This document shows positions 1 through 5,835 of a stretch of 5,835 nt of DNA, piece after piece (positions within the stretch are counted from its first letter, which is position 1; each line of letters opens with the position of its first letter). The stretch spans positions 1 through 5,835 of the forward strand of contig JAIXRX010000151.1 in NCBI GenBank assembly GCA_027485005.1. Reading direction: 5' to 3'. Origin of the DNA: Alphaproteobacteria bacterium (GTDB lineage Bacteria > Pseudomonadota > Alphaproteobacteria > Rickettsiales > JAIXRX01). Made by a program: the position numbers and the translations under genes. The notes below the pieces were generated by a model, which saw only the letters and a program-made list of their open reading frames with translations, ran no database searches and was not told where the DNA came from.

Positions 1-920
1 GCAAAAATATCCTGTGCTTTACTGCGCCATGCCTCAGGGAGAGCGGCAAGCCACGCGTCTGGCAGACGGTCTGGCCAGTTAGGAAGGGTGGTTAAGCCTA
101 CCATTTCCGCCTGAATATTTGCTATCAAGCAAGTGGCTACGCCAATTTCTGTGCCGTGAAAATGCTGTGGGGTATTTTCTCCCAGCATCAAATGTAGTGT
201 ATGCACGAATTGGTGTTCCGCTTGGCTAGCAGGTGCGCTGGAATTGGCGTGTGCCATGCCCAACCCTGAAAGCAACACGGCTTGGGTCAGGGTTTGGATA
301 TCTGCCGGAGTAATGGCAGGCAGATTTTCTAACCATTGAAAAGGCGTTTCATCATAAGGCTGGTCTGCCATATGTTTTGCCCAAAGCATGTCCGCACGTA
401 CGGTGTGATAGCACATCACATCCGCGAAGCCGCTTAGGGTCATGGTGTGCGGGGCGCCCGTTAGCACGGTTTTGTCCAGTACTACCGCGCGTGGTAAATG
501 GGCGGGTAAGCTTTGTTTTAATCCCTGCACCTCAATGCTGGCGGTGGGGGAAAGATAGCCATTCATGGAAAGGGCGGTGGGACACACGATATAGGGAATC
601 GACAAGCGAAAGCTGGCCATTTTACATAGGTCATTGATCGTGCCACTCCCCACCGCCACAATCACCTGCGCTTCATGAGCATGGTGGATAATCTGTCGCA
701 CCGTCATCTCGTTGGCGACCACGGGGGAGGGCAGCATCAACACATCCTCAAATGCGTCTGTGTTATGCCATGCCCTCAGGGTTTGCTTGTCGCCTACCAC
801 ACACACGCGCTGCTCTGAAAAATAAGTGAGTAGTCGGCGAGCGGGCAAGAATTTCAGGCGCGCAAGCAGCGGTTGCAAGCGTTCATCATTCCAAGGGGCA
901 AGGGTAAGGTTGGGTTGCAT
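1..920 (-). CDS. Iron/zinc-containing alcohol dehydrogenase family protein, sn-glycerol-1-phosphate dehydrogenase-like (3' end outside window)
   Basis: The minus strand stays open from an ATG at 918-920 to the left edge, giving 306 complete codons with no stop, so the C-terminus lies outside. An in-frame TAG at 930-932 makes this ATG the first possible in this frame; no clear Shine-Dalgarno precedes it. Seen in the translation: a Rossmann-type N-terminal half with the nucleotide-binding loop VAVGSGTINDLCK (residues 88-100), the family motif PTALSMNGYLSPTAS (114-128), and three likely metal ligands, Asp167 (GFADVMCYH), His236 (ASQAEHQFVH) and His255 (HFHGTEIGVAT). These match the layout of G1P dehydrogenases (archaeal EgsA, Bacillus AraM), which reduce dihydroxyacetone phosphate with NAD(P)H in the cytoplasm. 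The segment around Asp167 has Ala-Asp where G1PDHs usually have Gly-Asp, so the substrate could differ. Membership of the superfamily is secure; the exact substrate is inference. It is divergent from the rlpA cluster and probably regulated separately. Confidence 0.85.
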   Translation of the reverse strand, partial: MQPNLTLAPWNDERLQPLLARLKFLPARRLLTYFSEQRVCVVGDKQTLRAWHNTDAFEDVLMLPSPVVANEMTVRQIIHHAHEAQVIVAVGSGTINDLCKMASFRLSIPYIVCPTALSMNGYLSPTASIEVQGLKQSLPAHLPRAVVLDKTVLTGAPHTMTLSGFADVMCYHTVRADMLWAKHMADQPYDETPFQWLENLPAITPADIQTLTQAVLLSGLGMAHANSSAPASQAEHQFVHTLHLMLGENTPQHFHGTEIGVATCLIANIQAEMVGLTTLPNWPDRLPDAWLAALPEAWRSKAQDIF

Positions 921-936
921 GTTTGGTGGCTAATAG

Positions 937-964
937 TTGACAGTCGGGGGTAGTGTGCTACGCC
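937..964 (+). promoter_or_regulatory. Candidate sigma-70-type promoter for the rlpA-metG cluster
   Basis: TTGACA at 937-942 matches the housekeeping -35 consensus at six of six positions. Sixteen bases later comes TACGCC (959-964), a poor -10 hexamer, preceded by TGC as in an extended -10 element. The position suits transcription of rlpA with a short leader of roughly 35 bases. The weak -10 keeps confidence low, although alphaproteobacterial promoters often have degenerate -10 boxes. Confidence 0.35.
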
Positions 965-971
965 ATGCATA

Positions 972-983
972 TCATTGCAATGA
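972..983. repeat. Perfect 12-bp palindrome, possible operator
   Basis: TCATTGCAATGA reads identically on both strands, with no spacer. It lies between the candidate -10 and the rlpA ribosome binding site, so a bound dimeric regulator could act on either divergent gene. A shorter palindrome, ATGCAT, sits just upstream at 965-970. I do not recognise it as the site of a named regulator. With no loop it is not a good RNA hairpin, and chance occurrence is possible. Confidence 0.35.
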
Positions 984-1005
984 GAAAGAATTTTAGGGGG
1001 ATTTT

Positions 1006-2337
1006 ATGCGTCTATCAGTGGTTCTTCGTCAGTTTGGCGCGGCTTTATTGCTTGCAACCTTGGCCGCTTGTGCTCAAAAATCCGGCCAGCCTAGCCCTTA
1101 TCAAGGGGTAAAGGTTGGCAAACCTTACACGGTACTTGGGCAGTCTTATGTTCCATCCCATCAAGCCGACTATGAAGAAGAAGGGATGGCCTCGTGGTAT
1201 GGTCCTGGCTTTCATGGTAAAAAAACCGCCAATGGTGAGCGCTATGATCAGCATGATATGACCGCAGCACACCGCACTTTACCTCTCCCTTCGTTGGTAG
1301 AAGTCACCAATCTTTCCAATGGTAAAAAAACCGTGGTGCGTGTGAATGACCGCGGACCATTCGCGCACAAACGCATTATCGACTTGTCTAAAGGCGCGGC
1401 GGAAGAGCTTGGGGTGGTTCGTACTGGCACTGCCAAAGTGCGTGTAAAATATCTCGACCGTGCAACTGTCGCTTATCTCAAAGATCGGGATAATCATGAC
1501 TATGTAGAATTTGCAAAACTAGACAGTGACAGCAGTTTTTATGAAGGTAGCTCGTTTGCTAATAACACACCAGCGCGAGATGAATCCATCGAAGTCGCTT
1601 CGAATGATAATCCGTATGTAACTAATGACGTTCAACGCAGCGCGGCCACCAGTAATAACTTCAAGAAAAGTAGTAACTGGCTTTCGTGGGCAGGAGTTGG
1701 GGAAGCGAATGCTGACGAACTGAAAGCAGCGCCCGCTGGTAGCGTGAATAGCTATGAGTTGCCGCCACTCAAAGGCACCAAAGTCACCTCGCAGGAATTA
1801 CCACCTATTGGCGGCACAGCGCGTAAAACGGCCACTGCCAGCCTTCCTGACAAGCTCGATGACACTAACGTAAAAGATTATAAAGCACCCCTTCCAAGCA
1901 ACCAGCCAAAAGCATGGCAGGAAGCCGTAGATGTTCAAGATGACTCAGATGATATGCGGTCAGCACCGATTATGGTTCGTGACAAACCCGCTCCTGTTGT
2001 TCCTTTTGGAAAATCATCTCCCCCTTTGGCGGAAGAAGAAATGGCCGTACCAAGCTACTCAAGTGGCACCTCAGACGACTTAGATGAAGCCGTACCTGCA
2101 CAAAAATCTCAATCCGTGACGACTGGCAGCGCTTATATTCAAGTGGGAGCATTTGGCAAAACCGAGAATGCACAAAAAGCGGTCAATAAACTCGTGTCAT
2201 TTGGCCGTGCAGAAATTATTCCTGCAGGCAATTTAAGCCGCGTGCGCCTTGGCCCCCTGAGTGGGGATGAAGCATCTGCTACTTTGCAGAAAATTCAGCA
2301 AGCCGGCTTCTCAGACGCTAAAATCATCAAACCATAA
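1006..2337 (+). CDS. rlpA: RlpA-type septal lytic transglycosylase lipoprotein (DPBB + SPOR domains)
   Basis: The 443-residue protein begins with a lipoprotein signal peptide: Arg2, a hydrophobic core to about residue 20, and the lipobox TLAAC with Cys22 as the predicted lipidated residue. Residue +2 is Ala rather than Asp, which favours outer-membrane sorting. A double-psi beta-barrel spans about 58-150 (GMASWYGPGFHGKKTANGE, then RVNDRGPF at 112-119). Glu78, Asp81 and His89 align with the Glu120/Asp123/His131 positions important in Pseudomonas RlpA, so it is probably catalytic on naked, stem-peptide-free glycan. A low-complexity acidic and proline-rich linker runs from about 160 to 370. A SPOR domain follows at about 375-443 (AYIQVGAFGKTENAQ, then RVRLGPLSG), which targets denuded septal peptidoglycan. 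AGGGGG at 995-1000 is a strong ribosome binding site five bases before the ATG. The next gene, a DD-carboxypeptidase 23 bp downstream, acts on the same polymer. The family call is secure; enzyme activity is inferred from the conserved residues. Confidence 0.95.
   Translation: MRLSVVLRQFGAALLLATLAACAQKSGQPSPYQGVKVGKPYTVLGQSYVPSHQADYEEEGMASWYGPGFHGKKTANGERYDQHDMTAAHRTLPLPSLVEVTNLSNGKKTVVRVNDRGPFAHKRIIDLSKGAAEELGVVRTGTAKVRVKYLDRATVAYLKDRDNHDYVEFAKLDSDSSFYEGSSFANNTPARDESIEVASNDNPYVTNDVQRSAATSNNFKKSSNWLSWAGVGEANADELKAAPAGSVNSYELPPLKGTKVTSQELPPIGGTARKTATASLPDKLDDTNVKDYKAPLPSNQPKAWQEAVDVQDDSDDMRSAPIMVRDKPAPVVPFGKSSPPLAEEEMAVPSYSSGTSDDLDEAVPAQKSQSVTTGSAYIQVGAFGKTENAQKAVNKLVSFGRAEIIPAGNLSRVRLGPLSGDEASATLQKIQQAGFSDAKIIKP
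1756..1818 (+). repeat. Two imperfect copies of an ELPPxxGT motif in the RlpA linker
   Basis: Residues 251-258 read ELPPLKGT and residues 264-271 read ELPPIGGT, separated by KVTSQ. At DNA level the copies differ at many third codon positions, so the similarity is kept at protein level and is not a recent duplication. They sit in the extended linker between barrel and SPOR domains. They may be a short contact motif or simply linker repetition. Confidence 0.5.
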
Positions 2338-2360
2338 TTTTTATTCTAGAGTGATTATCC

Positions 2361-3518
2361 ATGAAATATTTTGCTTTATTCGCTGCAATCTGTGGGCTTT
2401 CTACCGCATCTTTAGCTTATGAAACCACGGCCACCAATGCCGTACTGATTGATACCAGCACCCAAACCGTTTTGTTTGAAAAAGAGGCGGACGCTAAAAT
2501 GTTCCCGTCGTCTATGTCTAAACTGATGACGGCCTATGTGGTGTTTGGCCATATTAAAGCAGGGCAGATGAAGCTGGAAGACCTGACCACAGTGTCTGAA
2601 AAAGCATGGAAAATGCAGGGTTCTAAAATGTATATTCAGGTCGGCACGCAAGTGAAGGTTGAAGACCTGATTCGCGGCATGATTATCCAATCCGGTAATG
2701 ACGCCTGCGTGGCGCTGGCGGAAGCCGTAGCAGGTTCAGAAGAGGCCTTTGTGGACATCATGAATAAAAAGGCTGCTGAAATTGGCCTGAAAGGCAGCCA
2801 CTTTATGAATGCGACCGGCTGGCCAGACCCCGAGCACTATATGACCGCGCGTGATCTCAGCATTCTTGCGCAACATATCATCAAGGATTTCCCTGAGTTT
2901 TATCATTATTATTCAGAAACCGATTTTACCTATAACGACATCAAGCAAGGCAACCGCAACCCGCTGCTCTACTACCCAGAACTTGGCGTGGACGGCATGA
3001 AAACAGGCCATACCGACATTGCGGGATATGGCGTGACCGTGTCGGGCAAAAACCCTGCGGACGGCCGCCGTTTAGTGATGGTGATTAACGGCACCAAATC
3101 TATGCAAGCGCGCGCGGACGAAGGCAAAGCCTTGCTCACTTACGGCTATAAAAGCTTCAAAAATATCGCGCTGGCCAAAAAAGGCGAAACCCTTGGCAAA
3201 GCACCTGTATGGCTGGGAAAAGCCGCAGAGGTTTCCTTACAACCGAAGGAAGATGTTTTCTTGACGCTGCCATTGGCGGAAGCAAACAAAGCGAAAGCGG
3301 AAGCCAAGCTGCAATTTAATGCGCCGGTGCAAGCGCCGATTAAACAAGGCGATGAGCTGGGCAAATTAGTGATGACTTTGCCAGATGGCAGCGCGCATAG
3401 CGTGCCGTTGGTGGCGGGTGAAAGCGTTGAGAAATTGGGTGCATTTGCACGCATTCTGCCGCAACTCAAACATCTGATTTTTGGCAACCAACCTGCTGCT
3501 GTTACGGCGGTAAAATAA
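2361..3518 (+). CDS. dacA: D-alanyl-D-alanine carboxypeptidase, PBP5/DacA family (peptidase S11)
   Basis: The 385-residue protein starts with a Sec signal peptide, with likely cleavage after SLA (Ala19). All three penicillin-binding motifs are present in order: SMSK at 51-54, with Ser51 the acylated nucleophile and Lys54 the general base; SGN at 111-113 (IIQSGNDACVALAE); and KTG at 214-216 (DGMKTGHTDIAGYG). The catalytic domain covers about 20-260. A beta-rich PBP5 C-terminal domain covers about 265-358 (KKGETLGKAPVWLG, then LPLVAGESVEKLG). The tail GAFARILPQLKHLIFG (360-375) looks like the amphipathic helix that holds PBP5 on the periplasmic face of the inner membrane. The enzyme removes the terminal D-Ala from pentapeptide stems and so limits 4-3 cross-linking. 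GAGTGA at 2349-2354, six bases before the ATG, is an acceptable ribosome binding site. Length and architecture are normal. The paralogue name (dacA, dacC or dacF) cannot be decided from sequence alone. Confidence 0.95.
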   Translation: MKYFALFAAICGLSTASLAYETTATNAVLIDTSTQTVLFEKEADAKMFPSSMSKLMTAYVVFGHIKAGQMKLEDLTTVSEKAWKMQGSKMYIQVGTQVKVEDLIRGMIIQSGNDACVALAEAVAGSEEAFVDIMNKKAAEIGLKGSHFMNATGWPDPEHYMTARDLSILAQHIIKDFPEFYHYYSETDFTYNDIKQGNRNPLLYYPELGVDGMKTGHTDIAGYGVTVSGKNPADGRRLVMVINGTKSMQARADEGKALLTYGYKSFKNIALAKKGETLGKAPVWLGKAAEVSLQPKEDVFLTLPLAEANKAKAEAKLQFNAPVQAPIKQGDELGKLVMTLPDGSAHSVPLVAGESVEKLGAFARILPQLKHLIFGNQPAAVTAVK

Positions 3519-3519
3519 G

Positions 3520-4152
3520 ATGGGGCGTGGGCTGTTTATCTCGCTGGAAGGCGGCGAAGGCAGCGGCAAAAGCACGCAAGCCAAACGGCTGAAAGAATGG
3601 TTGGAAAGCCAAGGCCAGTGCGTATTACTCACGCGCGAACCAGGTGGCACCCCACTGGCCGAACAATTGCGCCAAGTGATTTTTGAACCCGCCGCTGCGC
3701 TGGACGCCGTGACCGAAAGTCTATTGTTTCAGGCTGCGCGCACGCACCACACCACCCATAAAATTTTGCCAGCACTGGCCGAAGGGCAGGTGGTTATCAC
3801 GGACCGTTATTTGGACTCCACCCGCGTTTACCAAGGCGTTTTGGGTGAAAAATCGGTTGCATGGGTGGACGAATTGCACCGCTTAACGGCAGGGGATGTG
3901 TGGCCGGACATGACGTTGCTGCTTGATATTCCTGCCGAGATTGGCCTGCCGCGTGCGAAATCGCGCGGGGACGCCACGCGCTTTGAAGCGATGGACATTG
4001 AAGCGCACGAAAAAATTCGCCAAGGATTTTTGCAGTTAGCGGCCGCAGAACCAAAGCGGTTTGTGATGATTGACGCCAGCAAATCCCTCGATGAAGTAAG
4101 CGCACAAATGCAAGCAGCAGTACAAAAGCTGCTGGAAAGAGGGGATGCGTGA
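3520..4152 (+). CDS. tmk: Thymidylate kinase (dTMP kinase)
   Basis: This cytoplasmic enzyme phosphorylates dTMP to dTDP with ATP in dTTP synthesis. Its 210 residues are the usual length. Motifs seen: P-loop EGGEGSGKST (10-19); the dTMP-binding stretch TREPGGTPLAE (38-48); the DRY motif DRYLDSTRVYQG (95-106), where DSTRVYQG replaces the commoner DSSxAYQG; and an Arg-rich LID, PRAKSRGDATRFE (144-156). The P-loop has no Arg before its second Gly and the LID carries the basic residues, which is the bacterial type II arrangement seen in E. coli. The ATG lies one base after the dacA TAA, with no good ribosome binding site of its own (only GGCGG some 10 bases upstream), so it is probably translated by coupling to dacA. 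The end overlaps holB by four bases. Pairing of tmk with holB is widespread in bacteria. Confidence 0.96.
   Translation: MGRGLFISLEGGEGSGKSTQAKRLKEWLESQGQCVLLTREPGGTPLAEQLRQVIFEPAAALDAVTESLLFQAARTHHTTHKILPALAEGQVVITDRYLDSTRVYQGVLGEKSVAWVDELHRLTAGDVWPDMTLLLDIPAEIGLPRAKSRGDATRFEAMDIEAHEKIRQGFLQLAAAEPKRFVMIDASKSLDEVSAQMQAAVQKLLERGDA
4138..4144 (+). promoter_or_regulatory. Ribosome binding site for holB that supports a GTG start
   Basis: AGAGGGG inside the last codons of tmk lies four bases before the GTG at 4149. The ATG at 4145 is in another frame, and the first in-frame ATG (codon 26) would remove the conserved N-terminal segment, so GTG is the best start. The GTG overlaps the tmk TGA as GTGA, a classic termination-reinitiation arrangement. 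Confidence 0.65.
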
Positions 4153-5264
4153 ACATCCCTCATCCGCGCGAGCATGATTTTTTAGTGGGGCATGACACGC
4201 CGCTTTCCAGCTTGCGCCAAGCGATGGAAAGTGGGCGAATGCACCATGCATGGTTGCTGACAGGCGATGAAGGCATTGGCAAAGCCACCCTTGCTTACCG
4301 TATGATCCGCACCTTGCTGGCAGGCAGCGGCATGGCCGCACCCAAAATGGAAGTCGATAGTTTTTCGTTATTTGGCGAGCCAGAACCCGCGGCTGAAGCG
4401 CCCGTGAGCACTGGTTTGGATTTTAATGTATCTGTCGAACATCCCGTTTCGCGCCGCATCAGCAACCAATCCCATGGCGATTTATTGGTGTTAGAAGCAG
4501 GCGAGAACGAGAAAACCGGCAAAAAAGGCGATATCAATGTGGATATGGTGCGCCAAGTGGGAGCGTTTATGTCGCTCACCCCGTCGGAATCCGCATGGCG
4601 CATTGTGCTGATTGACGGCGCGGACAGCATGAACCCCAACGCCGCCAACGCACTCCTTAAAGTATTGGAAGAGCCACCGGCCCATGGTTTGATTTTTCTG
4701 GTGTCACACAGCTCTGGCAAACTGCTTCCCACCATTCGTTCGCGCTGCCGCAAACTGGCTTTTCATAGCCTTTCTGAGGCGGAATGCGCGCAAGCGGTCG
4801 AGCATTTTTTGCCTAAAACATCCCATGCGGAGATTGCCGCGGCCATGACACTCGCAGGCACTTCCGTTGGGCAAACACTTGCACTGCTGCATGACCAAGG
4901 CATGGAAAAATACAAAGCCACCCTTGCTTTGCTGCAAGGCGCTGCGAACCCCAAGCAAATGATTGCACTGGCAGAGCAAATGGCCAAGGCGGATGCGGCA
5001 GGCTGGGCATGGTTTGCACGCGGAATCAATCGCCTATTGCTGCTGATTAGCACGCAGGCCAGCCACTCTAGCGACGCGCATGCCATGCTGCCCGAAGAAA
5101 AAACCGTGATTATGCATCTGGCCGCGCGCCGCCCGCTTGATTCGTGGCTGAGCTTATGGGATAAAACTAATCAGATGATGCGCCAAACGCACCAACTTAA
5201 CCTCGACAAACGCGAAACAGCCTTTGAAGTGCTAAACGCGATGACATTAAAGGAAACCGCATGA
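4149..5264 (+). CDS. holB: DNA polymerase III subunit delta' (clamp loader)
   Basis: Delta' is the stator of the clamp-loader complex that places the beta clamp on DNA. The 371-residue product shows an AAA+ fold in the delta' style. The N-terminal part reads LRQAMESGRMHHAWLLTGDE, then the P-loop GDEGIGKATLAYR (39-51), in which Ala46 follows the Walker lysine, as is common in this subunit. Later come SHGDLLVLEAG (108-118), WRIVLIDGADSMNPNAANAL (150-169), KVLEEPP (171-177) and the SRC motif IRSRCRKL (196-203). A degenerate Glu/Pro/Ser-rich stretch at about 62-105 replaces the zinc module: the only cysteines are Cys200 and Cys213, so the four-Cys site of E. coli delta' is absent. The C-terminal helical domain (about 210-371) is poorly conserved, as usual. 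ATP binding is doubtful. Translation starts at GTG within the tmk stop, and the end overlaps metG by four bases (ATGA), so it is tightly coupled on both sides. Confidence 0.93.
   Translation: MNIPHPREHDFLVGHDTPLSSLRQAMESGRMHHAWLLTGDEGIGKATLAYRMIRTLLAGSGMAAPKMEVDSFSLFGEPEPAAEAPVSTGLDFNVSVEHPVSRRISNQSHGDLLVLEAGENEKTGKKGDINVDMVRQVGAFMSLTPSESAWRIVLIDGADSMNPNAANALLKVLEEPPAHGLIFLVSHSSGKLLPTIRSRCRKLAFHSLSEAECAQAVEHFLPKTSHAEIAAAMTLAGTSVGQTLALLHDQGMEKYKATLALLQGAANPKQMIALAEQMAKADAAGWAWFARGINRLLLLISTQASHSSDAHAMLPEEKTVIMHLAARRPLDSWLSLWDKTNQMMRQTHQLNLDKRETAFEVLNAMTLKETA
5249..5256 (+). promoter_or_regulatory. Ribosome binding site for metG
   Basis: AAAGGAAA, with core AGGA at 5251-5254, lies six bases before the ATG at 5261, inside the last codons of holB. 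It fixes the metG start at the ATG that overlaps the holB TGA. Confidence 0.65.
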
Positions 5265-5835
5265 CCGCCGCTAAATACTATATCACCACCCCGATTTATT
5301 ATGTGAATGATTCACCCCATATCGGCCATGCTTATACCACCATTGCCGCCGACGTCGCCGCGCGCTACCAACGTTTGCGTGGCTTAGATGTAAAATTTCT
5401 GACGGGCACGGACGAACACGGCCAAAAGGTGGACAAAGCCGCAGCTACCGCTGGCATTGCGCCGCAAGCCTTTACGGATGAAGTGTCTCAACGTTTTCGC
5501 GCCCTCGTGAAAGACCCATTGCAAGCGGATGGTGGCAGCAACCTACTCAATGCCTCCAATACTGACTTTATTCGCACCACGGAAGAGCGCCACAAAGCGG
5601 CAGCCACAGCACTTTGGCAACGCATGGAAGCCAATGGCGATATTTATCTGGATTCCTATGCGGGTTGGTACGCCGTGCGTGACGAGGCTTATTATCAAGA
5701 ATCAGAATTGGTGATGAAAGATGGCGTGAAAGTCGCGCCAACTGGCGCGCCTGTGGAATGGGTGACGGAAGAAAGCTACTTTTTCCGCCTGTCAAATTAT
5801 GGCGAAAAGCTGCTTGAATTTTACGAAAAATACCC
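5261..5835 (+). CDS. metG: Methionyl-tRNA synthetase (N-terminal part; 3' end outside window)
   Basis: The frame is open from ATG 5261 to the right edge, 191 complete codons of a protein usually 500 residues or longer. It charges tRNA-Met with methionine in the cytoplasm. Class I motifs are clear: the opening YYITTPIYYVNDSPHIGHAY with the HIGH sequence at 20-23, then KFLTGTDEHGQKV (45-57), DFIRTTEERH (102-111), the connective-peptide segment YAGWYAVRDEAYY (133-145), and VEWVTEESYFFRLS (165-178). The GWYAVRDEAYY segment has no cysteines where zinc-binding MetRSs have C-x2-C knuckles, so this is the zinc-free type common in Alphaproteobacteria. Residues 83-94 appear to be longer than usual relative to homologues I remember. 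The KMSKS loop and anticodon domain lie beyond the edge. The ATG overlaps the holB stop as ATGA and has its own good ribosome binding site. Confidence 0.97.
   Translation, partial: MTAAKYYITTPIYYVNDSPHIGHAYTTIAADVAARYQRLRGLDVKFLTGTDEHGQKVDKAAATAGIAPQAFTDEVSQRFRALVKDPLQADGGSNLLNASNTDFIRTTEERHKAAATALWQRMEANGDIYLDSYAGWYAVRDEAYYQESELVMKDGVKVAPTGAPVEWVTEESYFFRLSNYGEKLLEFYEKY

Larger units (their letters stand above)
921..1005. promoter_or_regulatory. Divergent intergenic region between the dehydrogenase gene and rlpA
   Basis: These 85 bp must hold the start signals for the minus-strand dehydrogenase and, most likely, the promoter of the whole plus-strand cluster, because every downstream junction is 23 bp or shorter. 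Contents seen: TTGACA at 937-942, a perfect palindrome at 972-983, and a purine-rich ribosome binding site AGGGGG at 995-1000, five bases before the rlpA ATG. No tRNA, terminator hairpin or small ORF with a good start is visible. For the minus strand, TTGCAA (975-980) with a poor -10 candidate 17 bp further on is the only promoter-like pair I found, and it is weak. Confidence 0.6.

Noticed and set aside
377..637. Plus-strand open frame of 86 codons
   Set aside because: It lies wholly inside the minus-strand dehydrogenase, whose translation shows clear family motifs over the same bases. It has no recognisable domain.
2338..2360. Possible terminator between rlpA and dacA
   Set aside because: The 23-bp gap has a few T residues (ATTTTTATTCTAGA) but no stem-loop ahead of them, so intrinsic termination is not supported.
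3797..4175. Two minus-strand open frames of over 110 codons across the end of tmk
   Set aside because: They are antisense to well-supported tmk and holB coding sequence, with low-quality, Ser/Arg/Cys-rich translations and no motifs.
4266..4287. Broken Walker A in holB (Ala after the P-loop Lys) as a sign of decay
   Set aside because: Delta' subunits commonly have a degenerate P-loop and need not bind ATP. The rest of the gene is intact, so this is family-normal.
4295..4753. Minus-strand open frame of 152 codons
   Set aside because: It is antisense to holB over its AAA+ core motifs (LLVLEAG, KVLEEPP, SRC region). It looks like a by-product of holB codon use.
5529..5714. Plus-strand open frame of 61 codons near the right edge
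   Set aside because: It is an out-of-frame reading of metG, whose own frame is open and carries class I synthetase motifs across this stretch.

Overview
This is a chromosomal housekeeping window with no RNA genes, mobile elements, CRISPR arrays or long repeats that I can see. It holds six protein genes. The first is cut by the left edge and read on the minus strand. The other five run on the plus strand as a tightly packed cluster, and the last is cut by the right edge.

Layout. Positions 1-920 (minus) encode most of an iron/zinc-dependent alcohol dehydrogenase superfamily protein resembling sn-glycerol-1-phosphate dehydrogenase. An 85-bp divergent intergenic region (921-1005) carries a consensus-like TTGACA box and a perfect 12-bp palindrome. 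The plus-strand genes follow: an RlpA-type septal lipoprotein with double-psi beta-barrel and SPOR domains (1006-2337), a PBP5-type D-Ala-D-Ala carboxypeptidase (2361-3518), thymidylate kinase tmk (3520-4152), DNA polymerase III delta' holB (4149-5264, GTG start) and methionyl-tRNA synthetase metG (from 5261). Gene spacings are 23 bp, 1 bp, a 4-bp overlap and another 4-bp overlap. I see no internal terminator, so these genes are probably one operon.

Organism. From general knowledge, the order rlpA-dacA-tmk-holB-metG is typical of Alphaproteobacteria. Three protein details agree: the delta' subunit lacks the cysteines of the E. coli zinc module, the MetRS is the type without zinc-knuckle cysteines (GWYAVRDEAYY), and the thymidylate kinase has the bacterial type II P-loop. 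Base composition looks close to 50% GC by eye (not counted). That would be lower than in many free-living Rhizobiales or Rhodobacterales, so a less-sampled alphaproteobacterial lineage is possible. This is inference.

How the genes fit together. RlpA and the DD-carboxypeptidase act on periplasmic peptidoglycan. RlpA cleaves stem-peptide-free glycan at the septum through its catalytic barrel, and the carboxypeptidase trims pentapeptides. The next three genes serve growth and replication: dTTP supply, clamp loading and translation initiation. The divergent dehydrogenase has no obvious functional link to them.

I did not find a convincing undescribed system. The points most worth a second look are the divergent G1P-dehydrogenase-like protein in a bacterial setting, an extra stretch of about 10 residues in the N-terminal part of MetRS, and the palindrome in the divergent promoter region.
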